The notes: generated from the letters alone by a model not told the origin. A stretch of 37,648 bases of DNA from Deltaproteobacteria bacterium (GCA_016210115.1 JACQUW010000113.1:1-37648), one strand, 5' to 3'; shown: positions 1 through 9,270, numbered from the stretch's first letter. Translations and numbers: made by a program.

Positions 1-2
1 CC

Positions 3-165
3 TTAGCAGGCTGCTGAATAAAGACTCATATGCTTCGTTGCGCTCAATCGCCTCGCTACAACGTACTGCCTAAGTACGCCTCCGCTCGTCGATTTTTCGC
101 GCCTGCCTGTGCCGGCACGGCAGACAGGCGCCTCGCCTCTGAGATTTTTTTGAGCAGCCTGCTAA
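3..165. repeat. MITE-like palindromic repeat element
   Basis: The element is bounded by 16-bp inverted ends: TTAGCAGGCTGCTGAA at 3-18 and TTGAGCAGCCTGCTAA at 150-165, with one mismatch. Inside, positions 99-131 form a GC-rich hairpin (GCGCCTGCCTG pairing with CAGACAGGCGC around a self-complementary TGCCGGCA centre). No credible protein is encoded; the 64-codon frame across it is low-complexity. It lies directly upstream of the first UbiD gene. Size, terminal inverted repeats and lack of coding content fit a miniature inverted-repeat element. Family and target-site duplication cannot be established here, partly because the left flank is missing. Confidence 0.6.
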
Positions 166-210
166 CAGAGTTTTTCAGCATCCAGTTAGGTAAAATTTCC
201 GGAGGCACAG

Positions 211-1704
211 ATGAAATTCCATGAAGAGCCTTCTCCAAATTATCGGGATCTCAGGGGCTGGTTGGAAAGAGTGGAGCGCTCAGGCGAGCTGAAAATCGTG
301 CGCGGCACTGATTGGGATCTGGAAATGGCGGGGCTTGCCGAGATTGTTTCCCGCGAAGCGAAAGGGACCGCGCCTGCTCTCCTCTTCGATCAGATAAAGG
401 GAGTTCCGGAAGGATATCGGGCGCTCTTTCTTCAACTCGACTCTGTCGGCCGTCTTGCTCTGACATTGGGGTTAAACCTGGATCGGCCTGATAAGACGAG
501 CTGTGTCAAAGCCTGCCGCGATAGGCTCGCTGCCTTGGAATTGCAGTCCCCCCGGTTCGTCGAGCGGGGCGCCGTGCAGGAAAATTTTGCGCGGGGGGAT
601 GAAATTGACTTGTTTCGGTTTCCTTTGCCCAAGCACCACGAGCTCGATGGCGGCAGATATTTCGGAACGGCTCACTGCGTTATCACGCAGGATCCCGACA
701 CGGGATGGGTCAATCTGGGAACCTATCGCTGCATGGTTTTCGATAAGAAATCGGTTGGGTTGCACATGAGCCCCGGCAGGCACGGGCGCACGATGCGGGA
801 TAAGTGCTTCGAGCGTTCCCAGCCTTTTAAAGTTGCCGTGGCGGTGGGCGTTGATCCTGCTCTCTTTCTATCCAGCACCATGGCCGTGCCGGCCGGCGTT
901 TCGGAATATGCCTTTGCCGGCGGGCTCAAGGGCAGTCCCATCGAGGTGCTTGAAGGGCCTTACACAAAGCTGCCCATTCCGGCGCACGCCGAGATCGTTA
1001 TCGAAGGAGAATGCGTACCGGGTGAGACTCGTGAGGAAGGGCCTTTTGGCGAGTGGGCGGGATATTACGCCAACTGCGGTCTCACTCCGGTGCCTGAGCC
1101 GGTGATCAACGTCAAGAATTTGCTCTATCGAAACAATCCTATTCTCACGTGCGCGCAACCCGCAAGGCCTCCGGGCTACAATTTCGCCTTCTGCGTTTTC
1201 CGCTCCGCGATGATCTGGGACGAGATCGAGAAGGCCGGCGTCCCGGATGTGCGCGGTGTCTGGTGCCACGAAGCCGGCGGGAGCAGGCTCTTTAATGTGG
1301 TCTCCATCAAGCAGCGCTACCCGGGCCATTCCCGGCAGGCTGGGATGATCGCTTCGCAGTGCGCCTCCGGAGTTTACATCGGGAGATATACTGTCGTCGT
1401 CGATGATGATATCGAGCCAACTAACCTTGCAGACGTTGTCTGGGCGATTGCCACGCGCGCGGATCCCGAGAGCGCAATAGAAATTGTTCGCCGCTGTCGC
1501 AGCAGCTCCGCTGATCCAGCCATTTCTCCCGACCTCAAAGGGACCAGCGCCAATCCGGCGGCTGTTTTTACATCGAAGGCCGTGATCGATGCTTGCCGGC
1601 CCTACGAATGGAAGGATCGCGCTTACCCTGTGGTCGAAGTGAGTCCCGAGCTGCGGAAGCAACTCCTGGCGAAATGGGGTGACGAATTCAAGGGAGTGCT
1701 CTGA
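211..1704 (+). CDS. UbiD-family (prenyl-FMN dependent) decarboxylase 1
   Basis: Predicted reversible non-oxidative decarboxylase of an aromatic or alpha,beta-unsaturated carboxylic acid using prenylated FMN, cytoplasmic. The 497 residues match the usual UbiD length. Residues matching the Fdc1/UbiD cofactor and metal set are visible: N168 and R173 in NLGTYR, H185 in GLHMSPG, E265 in VIEGE, and the catalytic E276-x4-E281 pair in EGPFGEW. The ATG is preceded by GGAGG with good spacing. The stop is 5 bp from the start of a binding-protein gene, so the two are probably cotranscribed. It is closely similar to the UbiD at 6730 and less so to the one at 13238. The true substrate cannot be read from sequence; ubiquinone biosynthesis is unlikely given three copies in a transporter-rich island. 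Confidence 0.93.
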   Translation: MKFHEEPSPNYRDLRGWLERVERSGELKIVRGTDWDLEMAGLAEIVSREAKGTAPALLFDQIKGVPEGYRALFLQLDSVGRLALTLGLNLDRPDKTSCVKACRDRLAALELQSPRFVERGAVQENFARGDEIDLFRFPLPKHHELDGGRYFGTAHCVITQDPDTGWVNLGTYRCMVFDKKSVGLHMSPGRHGRTMRDKCFERSQPFKVAVAVGVDPALFLSSTMAVPAGVSEYAFAGGLKGSPIEVLEGPYTKLPIPAHAEIVIEGECVPGETREEGPFGEWAGYYANCGLTPVPEPVINVKNLLYRNNPILTCAQPARPPGYNFAFCVFRSAMIWDEIEKAGVPDVRGVWCHEAGGSRLFNVVSIKQRYPGHSRQAGMIASQCASGVYIGRYTVVVDDDIEPTNLADVVWAIATRADPESAIEIVRRCRSSSADPAISPDLKGTSANPAAVFTSKAVIDACRPYEWKDRAYPVVEVSPELRKQLLAKWGDEFKGVL

Positions 1705-1709
1705 AATGT

Positions 1710-2759
1710 TTGCAAGCTCGCGATAGATCACGCATGCATTGTTATTTTGTCTTAATAGCGCAGGTTTTTGCCTATCTCCTTTTTCTGCTCTTTCCTCTTG
1801 CCCCAATTCATAGCCTTCTGGCCGAAGAGAAAGTTCTCATTGCCTATGGCGGCCACAATGAGACCGTCGTCCCCATGTGGCTGGCAGTTGAAAAGGGCCT
1901 TTTCAAAAGACACGGGCTCGAAGTGAGAATGCTGCAGGTCCGCAGCGGCCAAATAATTATGTCGACATTAGCCTCCGGCGGCGTTCAGGCCGTATGGCCG
2001 GCGCCTTCGAGCGTTCTCAATGCGGCCGCCGGGGGACTGAAAATCCAGTGCGTGGCTTCCGGGAGCAACAAAATACCCCGGGAGTTAGTGGTGCAAAAAG
2101 AGATCAGGTCCATCGATGACCTTCGCGGCAAGATCTTTGGCGTGCAGAGTATCGGGGGAGGAATGTGGTTGCGGGCGATGATCGTCTTGGAAAGTCTCGG
2201 CGTGAATCCGGAAAAGCACGCGTTGAAATTGAGAGTCGTTGGCGAAGACGCAACCATTACTCAGGCGCTCATAACCGGGAACATTGACGCGGCGATATTG
2301 CCATATAGCTTCAGCAGTCTGGTGAAAAGAGCCGGACTGCGCTCCCTGGCTGATACCGCGGACCTTAAGGCTGCATTTCAGGGATCCACCCTGTGCCTTC
2401 AAAAAAGCACGACTGAAAGCTCCCCTGATCTCGTCCAGCGCCTGGTGAAAGGTCTAGCCGAAGCGCTCGCTTTGGTACTGGACCCCTCCCATAAACCTGA
2501 CGTAATGGAGATTATCAGAAGGAATCTCAGGTTCTCGAAAGCTGAGGACATGGAAGCCTCTTACAAAGTGCTGCGGCTGATGACCACTCTTGATGTGGCT
2601 CCCAACGTCGACGCATGGAGAGCAATGCAGAGGCTTGTCTCGCGTCTGAATGCGAAAGTCGGGCAGGTGGAGTTGGATCAGGTGCTGAACGGTACTTATG
2701 TGCGCAGTCTGGAAGAGAGTGGTTTTTTGCCCGACGTGAGAAAAAGGTTGCAGCGTTAG
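1710..2759 (+). CDS. NMT1/TauA-like ABC substrate-binding protein 1
   Basis: Predicted secreted periplasmic binding protein that captures a small organic ligand for an ABC importer. A hydrophobic signal segment (about residues 11-37) ends near SLLAEE, and the mature protein begins with the family's KVLIAYGG strand. WLAVEKGLFKRHGLEV and the glycine-rich GVQSIGGGMW (from residue 144) are shared with most other binding proteins in the window. The reading frame allows a TTG start at 1710, 5 bp after the UbiD stop with AGGGAG upstream, or an ATG at 1734; both keep the signal peptide. No permease or ATPase is nearby. A thiamine-precursor, sulfonate or nitrate ligand is possible by family, but an aromatic carboxylate is inferred from context. 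Confidence 0.88.
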   Translation: MQARDRSRMHCYFVLIAQVFAYLLFLLFPLAPIHSLLAEEKVLIAYGGHNETVVPMWLAVEKGLFKRHGLEVRMLQVRSGQIIMSTLASGGVQAVWPAPSSVLNAAAGGLKIQCVASGSNKIPRELVVQKEIRSIDDLRGKIFGVQSIGGGMWLRAMIVLESLGVNPEKHALKLRVVGEDATITQALITGNIDAAILPYSFSSLVKRAGLRSLADTADLKAAFQGSTLCLQKSTTESSPDLVQRLVKGLAEALALVLDPSHKPDVMEIIRRNLRFSKAEDMEASYKVLRLMTTLDVAPNVDAWRAMQRLVSRLNAKVGQVELDQVLNGTYVRSLEESGFLPDVRKRLQR

Positions 2760-2808
2760 GCAGAGTTGCGCCAAGCAGGCGGATCCGAAAGCAAGAGGAA
2801 ATAGGACG

Positions 2809-4527
2809 ATGATGCACGGTGGACAGGCGCTTGTGAAGATTTTTGAGCGGGCGGGCATCGATTACATTTTTTCTTCTCCCGGTACCGAGTGGCCGCCGGT
2901 TTGGGAAGCGCTCGCTCAATCGAAGGAAAAGGGTATTGACCGGCCGAAATATATCAATTGCCGTCACGAAGCTCTGGCTGTCGGCATGGCCGCAAGTTAT
3001 GCCAAGGTTACCGGCAAAACCCAGGTCGTCCTGTTACACGCCGCTGTGGGGCCCCTGAACGGCGCAATGATGCTTCGCGCCGCCTACCAGGAGCGGGTGC
3101 CGATGGTGGTCTGTGCCGGTGAAAGCGCGACGTTCGGAGAGGATAGGCGACTGATCGATCCCGGCGCTCAGTGGCTGCATAGCCTTTCTGACCTCGGAGG
3201 ACCGGCCGATATTCTCAGGCGCTGTGTAAAATGGAGCGAGCGGGTCATGTCACCATCACTGCTCGTTTCGAGTCTTCAACGCGCGCTGCACATCGCCGAA
3301 GAGCCTCCCGCCGGGCCGGTTCTTCTCGGTCTGCCGTTCGAATGGATGATGGAGGAGGTTCAGCTGGCCGACGCCATAAGGGGCGACCAGGTCGTTCGCG
3401 CTCAGGAACTCGACGATCAAACAATTCAAAGCGCGCTAAAGCTCCTTCTCGATGCGCAACATCCGGTCGTTCTCACCGAATCCGTCGGTCGAGACGTTCG
3501 CGCCGTCCCTCGCCTCGTGGAGCTTTGCGAGTTATTGGCAATTCCGGTGATGGAATCCCAGCGGCCCGCTTTTTTTAACTTTCCGCGCGCCCATCCTCTC
3601 TATCTCCCTTACGATCGGAAAGAGCTTGAAACTGCGGATCTGATCCTGATAGCCGAAGCCGTTGTTCCCTGGTACCCGGCCGGAAACGGCCCCGGTCGAA
3701 ACGCCAAAGTAGTCCTGATCGCGGATGAATTTCCGAATTCGCGCTTGCCGTTCTGGGGTTACGATGTCGATCTCGCGTTGGTCGCCCCGCCGGCGCTTAC
3801 TTTAGAAAAACTAATTGCCGCCGCGCGAAGTTCGAAACAGTTCGCCGCAAACCAGCCTGCCTACAAGGAGCGTTTTTTGCGGATTCAGCAGCGGCGCGAG
3901 CCTGGCGAGGATGCGCTTCAGAATGAGGCGGACAAGCACGCAAACGATAAGCCCATAGACCCCCGTTGGCTTTGTCGGGTTCTCGACCGGACTATTCCGG
4001 AGGAGGCGATCATTGTCGAAGAAACAACCGTATACCGGACGCTCATCCAGCGCATGATCCGGCGCACCCGGCCGATGTCTTATATCGCCCGGATCACCGG
4101 GGGACTGGGAGTCGGATTGTCCTATGCGTTGGGCGCGAAGCTCGCCGTGGGACAAACCCCCGTCTTTGCGCTTTTGGGAGATGGAGCTTTTCATTACAAC
4201 CCGGTGCCTGCGTGTCTCGGACTTTCGCAAGAATATGAACTCCCGATTATCGTGGTCCTGTTTAACAACCAGCGATACCTCTCGATGGAGCAAGGTTTAT
4301 TGAAATACTTTCCAGCGGGAGTAGCCAGGACGTCGGGGGTTCACTTCGGCGCGCCCATCAGTCCCATTCCGGACTATCGTTTCTTTGCAGAGGTTTACGG
4401 CGGCTACGGGACCAGAGTGGCATCTCCTGATGAAATTCAACCCGCGATCGAACAAGCGGCAGAGAACGCTGAGGGGGGACGATTCGCTTTGATCGATGTT
4501 GTGCTGAACGATTACAGCCCGCGCTGA
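2809..4527 (+). CDS. Thiamine diphosphate-dependent enzyme (acetolactate synthase/benzoylformate decarboxylase-like)
   Basis: Predicted ThDP enzyme acting on a 2-oxo acid (decarboxylation or carboligation). The 572-residue length is typical of the POX/ALS/BFD superfamily. The N-terminal PYR domain carries the activating glutamate (E54 in NCRHEALAVG). A central domain spans about 200-345, and the C-terminal PP domain has the Mg/ThDP motif starting GDG (457-459) and ending NN (486-487). Start is one of two tandem ATGs behind AGAGGAAATAGGA. It follows a binding protein by 49 bp and precedes another by 17 bp, so it probably belongs to the same operon. An arylglyoxylate or similar keto acid would suit the UbiD context, but sulfopyruvate or oxalyl-type substrates cannot be excluded. 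Confidence 0.88.
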   Translation: MMHGGQALVKIFERAGIDYIFSSPGTEWPPVWEALAQSKEKGIDRPKYINCRHEALAVGMAASYAKVTGKTQVVLLHAAVGPLNGAMMLRAAYQERVPMVVCAGESATFGEDRRLIDPGAQWLHSLSDLGGPADILRRCVKWSERVMSPSLLVSSLQRALHIAEEPPAGPVLLGLPFEWMMEEVQLADAIRGDQVVRAQELDDQTIQSALKLLLDAQHPVVLTESVGRDVRAVPRLVELCELLAIPVMESQRPAFFNFPRAHPLYLPYDRKELETADLILIAEAVVPWYPAGNGPGRNAKVVLIADEFPNSRLPFWGYDVDLALVAPPALTLEKLIAAARSSKQFAANQPAYKERFLRIQQRREPGEDALQNEADKHANDKPIDPRWLCRVLDRTIPEEAIIVEETTVYRTLIQRMIRRTRPMSYIARITGGLGVGLSYALGAKLAVGQTPVFALLGDGAFHYNPVPACLGLSQEYELPIIVVLFNNQRYLSMEQGLLKYFPAGVARTSGVHFGAPISPIPDYRFFAEVYGGYGTRVASPDEIQPAIEQAAENAEGGRFALIDVVLNDYSPR

Positions 4528-4544
4528 AGAAGAGTGAACTGATC

Positions 4545-5555
4545 ATGAAGCCACTTTGGATTTTATGTGCGGCGCTTCTTTTATTGAGTCGTTCCGTGGT
4601 TCTCTGTTCGGCCCAGGAACCGAGGCCAGCAAAAAGTGGGGAGGAGCAAAAGGTCATTCTCTACAGCGTCATGACGGCGCCCGATATGCAGAGAATCATC
4701 GAGCGATTCCGCAAGAAGTATCCTTCGCTGGACGTGGAGTCTTATCGCTCGTCTGGCGAGCGGCTGATACAGAGAATTGTCACCGAGATCCGCGCGGGAC
4801 GCTACCTGGCAGATGTCTATATCATTAGCGGGCTTCAGATGTGGCTGCTTAAAGAGGAAGGTCACCTCCTTCCTTACCTTTCGCCGCAAAGGGAAGGCGT
4901 GGGAAAATCCTTCAAGGACGAGGCGGGATATTGGACCGGGTTTTTTTACAATTTGGAGGTCATCGGCTACAACACGAAACTCGCCGCGCCTTATGAACTG
5001 CCCAAGAGGTGGGAAGATCTTTTGGACCAGCGGTGGAAGGGAAGGATGGCCCTGGAAAGCGAGGATATTCCATGGTTCACCTCGGTGCTCCAGATTATGG
5101 GGGAAGATCAAGGAAAGCAATTCGCCCGACGACTGGCCAAGCAGCAACTCCAGATACGGACCGGACACACGTTGATCTCTCAACTTTTGGCCGCAGGCGA
5201 AGTAGCTCTGGCGCCTACCGTGCGGGTAAACGCGGCCGAGAGTCTCAAACGGAAAGGCGCGAGCCTGGATTGGACGGTCATAGAGCCCCTGGCTCCCAAT
5301 CCCCCCATCTCAGTCGCTATGGCCAAGAGTGGTCCCCATCCGAATTCCGCGCGGTTGTTTATTGACTTTATTCTTTCCCGGGAGGGGCAGACCATCGTCC
5401 GGGAAGTTAACCGCAATCCGACTCGCCTCGATGTCGAACAGCCGGTCCCCCGAGCAAGCAAGGTCAAGTTGTTCGAAATGAACTGGGAGAGAGTCACCAA
5501 AAACTACAGCCGGTACGTAAGGGAGTTTAACGAGATTTTCGGCCAGGCTCATTAG
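4545..5555 (+). CDS. Family 1 extracellular solute-binding protein (Fe(III)/polyamine-type)
   Basis: Predicted periplasmic binding protein of the bacterial solute-binding family 1 fold, distinct from the NMT1-like proteins around it. It has an N-terminal signal peptide (about residues 1-23, ending near CSAQ). The start of the mature domain, KVILYSVMTAPDMQRIIERF, and downstream KRWEDLLDQRWKGRMALE are typical of AfuA/FbpA-like Fe3+ or putative 2-aminoethylphosphonate binders. The C-terminal block with PNSARLFIDFILSREGQ is also characteristic. Length is 336 residues. It begins 17 bp after the ThDP enzyme stop with a weak GAAGAG upstream. No cognate permease is visible; the ligand is unknown. Confidence 0.88.
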   Translation: MKPLWILCAALLLLSRSVVLCSAQEPRPAKSGEEQKVILYSVMTAPDMQRIIERFRKKYPSLDVESYRSSGERLIQRIVTEIRAGRYLADVYIISGLQMWLLKEEGHLLPYLSPQREGVGKSFKDEAGYWTGFFYNLEVIGYNTKLAAPYELPKRWEDLLDQRWKGRMALESEDIPWFTSVLQIMGEDQGKQFARRLAKQQLQIRTGHTLISQLLAAGEVALAPTVRVNAAESLKRKGASLDWTVIEPLAPNPPISVAMAKSGPHPNSARLFIDFILSREGQTIVREVNRNPTRLDVEQPVPRASKVKLFEMNWERVTKNYSRYVREFNEIFGQAH

Positions 5556-5655
5556 GTCAGACTACAATGCACTGGATACCGTTGCCGCAAAAATTAAAAA
5601 AGATTCACGCGAAAGATCCGCCTAGACTCGTTATTAGAACTTGGTAAAGGGGAGC

Positions 5656-6672
5656 ATGCTTCAGGTCCTCGCGACCGCTTCGGCTATCCTTCTGATCCTG
5701 GGAAACTGCCTTATCCCAAAGGACAGCTCGGCTCAGGTAAGAATTACGATCGGCTACGCTGCCGTAAGCCCCAGGGCTATTCCACTTTGGATTGCACAAG
5801 AAGAGGGACTGTTCCGACGGTACGGGATCGAGGCTCGATTTGTCGTGTTTCGTGGCGCCCCGACGCTCGTTGCCAGTTTAGTGGCCGGGCATATTGATCT
5901 AGGCATTACCAGTGGCGGCACAGTTCTGGGGGCGGCCGCAGGCGGGATCGACCTCAAGATCATCGCCGCTCCCTCTAACCGCCTCACCCCCGATCTGATT
6001 GCCAGACCACACATAAAGAAGGTTTCGGATTTGCCCGGAAAGCGGTTTGGGGTGCAGAGCATCGGGGGAGGTGTATGGATGTTTACTATGCTTGGACTAG
6101 AAAGCCTCGGCTTGGATCCCAAGCGGGAAAACATCCGTTTGATTACGATAGGAGACTCAGTCTTGATCGGCGAAGCCCTGGAAAATGGGACCATTGATGG
6201 AGCGTTTCTCGATGGGGCTCTGAGCCGAAGACTAAGACGCAAAGGATTCTCAGTCCTCGCGGAGCTTTACCACTCCAATATCCCTTTCATCAATCAGGGT
6301 GCCGTGGTGTCCAGCACCTACCTTCAACAGCATTCTGATCTGGTTGAGAAGGTGGTGACTGGACTTGTAGAAGCTTTGTCTTTCAGCCTTGCCCCAGTAA
6401 ACAAATCAAGCGTTTTGAAAATCTTCAGTAAACATCTCAAGATTAGCGACCCGGTCGTTGCTGAGGAGGGTTATCAGGATTTCTTACACAGTGTTGAGCG
6501 CAAGCCTTACCCCTCGGTCGAGGCGTTGCGAAACGCCCAGCGGATGATGAGAATTCTCAACCCGCAGGTCGGGGGAATTAATGTTGAGGACTTGATCGAG
6601 AGCAGGTTTGTACGAAAACTCGACGAAAGCGGGTTTATTGACCGGGTATACCGGGGTTATGGAGGAAAATAG
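5656..6672 (+). CDS. NMT1/TauA-like ABC substrate-binding protein 2
   Basis: Predicted secreted ligand-binding component of an ABC importer. The signal peptide ends near DSSAQ; the mature protein starts VRITIGYAAVSPRAIPLWIA. It has LFRRYGIEARF, the glycine-rich GVQSIGGGVWMFTM and the conserved C-terminal LDESGFI block shared with its paralogues. The ATG at 5656 is preferred because AAAGG precedes it and it leads directly into the signal peptide; an in-frame TTG at 5641 would add five residues without a ribosome-binding site. A 100-bp leader separates it from the upstream gene, and UbiD 2 follows 57 bp downstream. The ligand cannot be assigned. Confidence 0.86.
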   Translation: MLQVLATASAILLILGNCLIPKDSSAQVRITIGYAAVSPRAIPLWIAQEEGLFRRYGIEARFVVFRGAPTLVASLVAGHIDLGITSGGTVLGAAAGGIDLKIIAAPSNRLTPDLIARPHIKKVSDLPGKRFGVQSIGGGVWMFTMLGLESLGLDPKRENIRLITIGDSVLIGEALENGTIDGAFLDGALSRRLRRKGFSVLAELYHSNIPFINQGAVVSSTYLQQHSDLVEKVVTGLVEALSFSLAPVNKSSVLKIFSKHLKISDPVVAEEGYQDFLHSVERKPYPSVEALRNAQRMMRILNPQVGGINVEDLIESRFVRKLDESGFIDRVYRGYGGK

Positions 6673-6729
6673 TGATTTTTACTAGCTCCCCATTCGGCAG
6701 TTGAACGAAAGAAGAAAGGGAGGAGGAAA

Positions 6730-8220
6730 ATGTTACAGGAAGAAGCCAGTCCTCGGTATCGGGATCTGAGAAGCTGGATCGACCGAGTAGAACGTTTGGG
6801 CGAACTGAAGGTGATACGGGGCGCTCATTGGGATCTGGAGATGGCGGGTATTGCGGAGATCGTCGCGCGAGAAGCAAAAGCAGAAATGCCAGCTCTGCTG
6901 TTTGACGACATCCCTGGCGTTGCATCGGGGTATCGAACATTATTCGGCCAGCTGGAGTCGACGCAGCGGTTAGCATTGATCTTGGGTTTAAAAGTGGATC
7001 GGCCTGAGAAGCTGAATTATGTCTCGGCCTGCAGGGATAAGCTGAAAAACCTGACATTGATGCCTCCCCGCTACGTCGAAGGCGGAGAGGTTCTGGAGAA
7101 TGTGGAGCAGGGAGACAAAATTGACCTCTTCAAGTTTCCACTTCCGCGACATCATGAGAAAGATGGCGGACGATACTTTGGCACGGGTCACTGCGTGATC
7201 ATCCAAGATCCTGACGAAGGCTGGGTTAATCTCGGAACGTATCGCTGCATGGTGCACGATCAGCGCACACTCGGGCTTCACATGAGTCCGGGCAGGCACG
7301 GCCGGACGATGTTTGAGAAATATCTGTCCCGTTCTCAGCCTATGAAGGTGGCTGTTGCTGTCGGCGCCGATCCGGCCCTTTTTCTTTCGAGCACCATGGC
7401 GGTTCCACGGGGAGTGTCGGAATATGAGTTCGCAGGAGGCTTAAGGGGATGGCCGATCGATGTCTTAGAAGGCCCGTTTACGAAACTTCCGATACCGGCT
7501 CGCGCCGAAGTGGTCGTTGAAGGGGAATGTCTCCCCGGTGAAACGAAAGAGGAGGGACCCTTTGGGGAATGGGCGGGTTACTATGCGAACTACGGTCTAA
7601 CGCCTGTGCAGGAGCCTGTGATCCACGTTAAGACGGTGCTCTATCGCAACGATCCGATCTTGACCTGCGCTCACCCGACAAAACCTCCGGGTCTTAATCT
7701 TGCTCAATGCCTGTTCCGCTCGGCGATGATGTGGGACGAGCTGGAGAGGGCGGGAGTTCCCGATGTTCGAGGCGTCTGGTGCCACATGGTGGGTGCAAGC
7801 CGGCTTTTTTACGCGGTCTCTATCAAGCAGCGTTACCCGGGTCATTCCCGGCAAGCGGGGATGTTAGCGTCTCAGTGTGGTACAGGCGTTTATGTGGGAA
7901 GATATACAGTCGTCGTTGATGACGACATCGACGTAACAGATCTCTGGGATGTGATGTGGGCTGTGGTGACTCGCGCCGACCCGGAGAGCTCGATTGAAAT
8001 CATCCGCCGCTGCAGGAGCAGCTCCGCAGATCCTGCCGTTCCTCCTGATCAAAAAAGTTCGACACATAACCCAACTGCTACGTTTACCTCCAAAGCCATT
8101 ATCGACGCGTGCTGGCCGTATGAGTGGAAGGACCGGGCATATCCCGTAGCTCAGATAAGTCGTGAGTTGCGCGGTCAACTTCTGACAAAATGGGGTGGGG
8201 AGCTCAAGGGGATCCTTTGA
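6730..8220 (+). CDS. UbiD-family (prenyl-FMN dependent) decarboxylase 2
   Basis: Second UbiD-type decarboxylase, 496 residues and collinear with the copy at 211, clearly a close paralogue. The cofactor and metal residues are N167, R172 (NLGTYR), H184 (GLHMSPG) and E264; the catalytic glutamate pair is E275/E280 in EGPFGEW. A strong GGAGGAGG stands 5-6 bases before the ATG, suggesting high translation. The next gene, a binding protein, starts 54 bp downstream. Conservation of all catalytic residues argues that this is an active enzyme, perhaps with different substrate range or acting on a second step. UbiX, which makes the prenylated flavin, is not in the window and would have to be supplied from elsewhere. 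Confidence 0.93.
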   Translation: MLQEEASPRYRDLRSWIDRVERLGELKVIRGAHWDLEMAGIAEIVAREAKAEMPALLFDDIPGVASGYRTLFGQLESTQRLALILGLKVDRPEKLNYVSACRDKLKNLTLMPPRYVEGGEVLENVEQGDKIDLFKFPLPRHHEKDGGRYFGTGHCVIIQDPDEGWVNLGTYRCMVHDQRTLGLHMSPGRHGRTMFEKYLSRSQPMKVAVAVGADPALFLSSTMAVPRGVSEYEFAGGLRGWPIDVLEGPFTKLPIPARAEVVVEGECLPGETKEEGPFGEWAGYYANYGLTPVQEPVIHVKTVLYRNDPILTCAHPTKPPGLNLAQCLFRSAMMWDELERAGVPDVRGVWCHMVGASRLFYAVSIKQRYPGHSRQAGMLASQCGTGVYVGRYTVVVDDDIDVTDLWDVMWAVVTRADPESSIEIIRRCRSSSADPAVPPDQKSSTHNPTATFTSKAIIDACWPYEWKDRAYPVAQISRELRGQLLTKWGGELKGIL

Positions 8221-8274
8221 AGAGACTTTGCCGTGATTCCGGTTAGAGCGAAAGGGAACAGGAGAAGACGCACA

Positions 8275-9270
8275 ATGAGGCCGTTCTGTCAGATTTTCTT
8301 CGTTGCTCTCGGTGTTTTTTTCTTCGGCTTTTTGCCCCAAGGCACGTCCGCTCCCATTAAGTTGCGGATCGGGTACTCCACGTTTGCCGCCGCGGATTCG
8401 GGACTCTGGGTCGCAAAGGATCTCGGAACATTCGAAAAAAACGGGTTGGATGTGGAACTCATTTTTATCCGCAGCTCTTCGATCGGGGTTCCGGCCCTGG
8501 TCTCGGGAAGCACGCCTATCACTATCATGGGGGGAACAGCTGCGATCAGAAGCAATTTAGCGGGGAGTGATTTGGTGTTGCTGGGGAGCTTTAAAAAATT
8601 GCCCAGCCTTGCTTTTCTCGTTGCCAACAAGAAGATTGCACGAATTGAAGATCTCAAAGGAAAAACCGTAGGTGTGGGCCGGTTTGGAGGCGCTACCGAC
8701 TACGTCACGCGATTGGCTCTAAAAAAACTCGGAATCGATCCGGAGAGAGAAGTTAAAATTCGCCAGATCGGAAACACTCCCGAGAGAACGGTGGCCCTTC
8801 AGACCGGGGCCATCGATGCGACTGTTCTCAGTCCTGAGAATAAATTCGCGGCCGAGAGGTTTGGGATCAATGTTCTTCTGGACCTGCGAAAGCTCGGGGT
8901 GGAGATATTGAATACTGACATTATCAGTACCCGGGGGTTTATTCAAAAAAATGAGGAGACCATTCATAGGTTCATGAGGGCTATGGTTGAGGGAATCCAC
9001 TTGTTCAAGACCAATAAGAAGAAAAGCATTCTGGTCATGTCCCAGTACATGAGGACCGGGGATTCTAAGATTCTTGAAGTAGGATACGACTATGAGGCCG
9101 AAGTATATGAGCGCGCGCCTTACCCGTCCATTGCCGGGATTCAATTGGCCTTGGAAGAGATTGCGCAGGAAAATCCCGCCGCCAGGAAAGCCGACGTAAG
9201 GCGTTTTTTTGATGCAAGGTGGGTTCAGGAATTGGACAAAAGCGGTTTTATAGATGCCCTGTACAGATGA
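8275..9270 (+). CDS. NMT1/TauA-like ABC substrate-binding protein 3 (divergent)
   Basis: Predicted secreted solute-binding protein. The ATG at 8275 is chosen because it follows AGGAGA by about 9 bases and opens directly on a signal peptide (FFVALGVFFFGFLP, cleavage near GTSA). A GTG at 8233 would add 14 mostly basic residues. The fold markers are IKLRIGYSTFAAADSGLWVA and LEDLKG-like IEDLKGKTVGVGRFGG, followed by LKKLGIDPEREVK. It lacks the GVQSIGGG signature of the main paralogue group, having GVGRFGG in its place, so it may bind a different ligand. The C-terminal LDKSGFIDALYR block is conserved. It sits between UbiD 2 and another binding protein. Confidence 0.86.
   Translation: MRPFCQIFFVALGVFFFGFLPQGTSAPIKLRIGYSTFAAADSGLWVAKDLGTFEKNGLDVELIFIRSSSIGVPALVSGSTPITIMGGTAAIRSNLAGSDLVLLGSFKKLPSLAFLVANKKIARIEDLKGKTVGVGRFGGATDYVTRLALKKLGIDPEREVKIRQIGNTPERTVALQTGAIDATVLSPENKFAAERFGINVLLDLRKLGVEILNTDIISTRGFIQKNEETIHRFMRAMVEGIHLFKTNKKKSILVMSQYMRTGDSKILEVGYDYEAEVYERAPYPSIAGIQLALEEIAQENPAARKADVRRFFDARWVQELDKSGFIDALYR

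Noticed and set aside
211..1704. UbiD genes considered as ubiquinone biosynthesis decarboxylases
   Set aside because: Three copies, alternating with secreted binding proteins and catabolic enzymes and with no other ubi genes, do not fit a biosynthetic role.
868..1806. A 312-codon open frame on the minus strand across the first UbiD gene
   Set aside because: It is the antisense shadow of a clearly conserved UbiD gene; it has no recognisable domain or signal and depends on codon bias of the plus strand.
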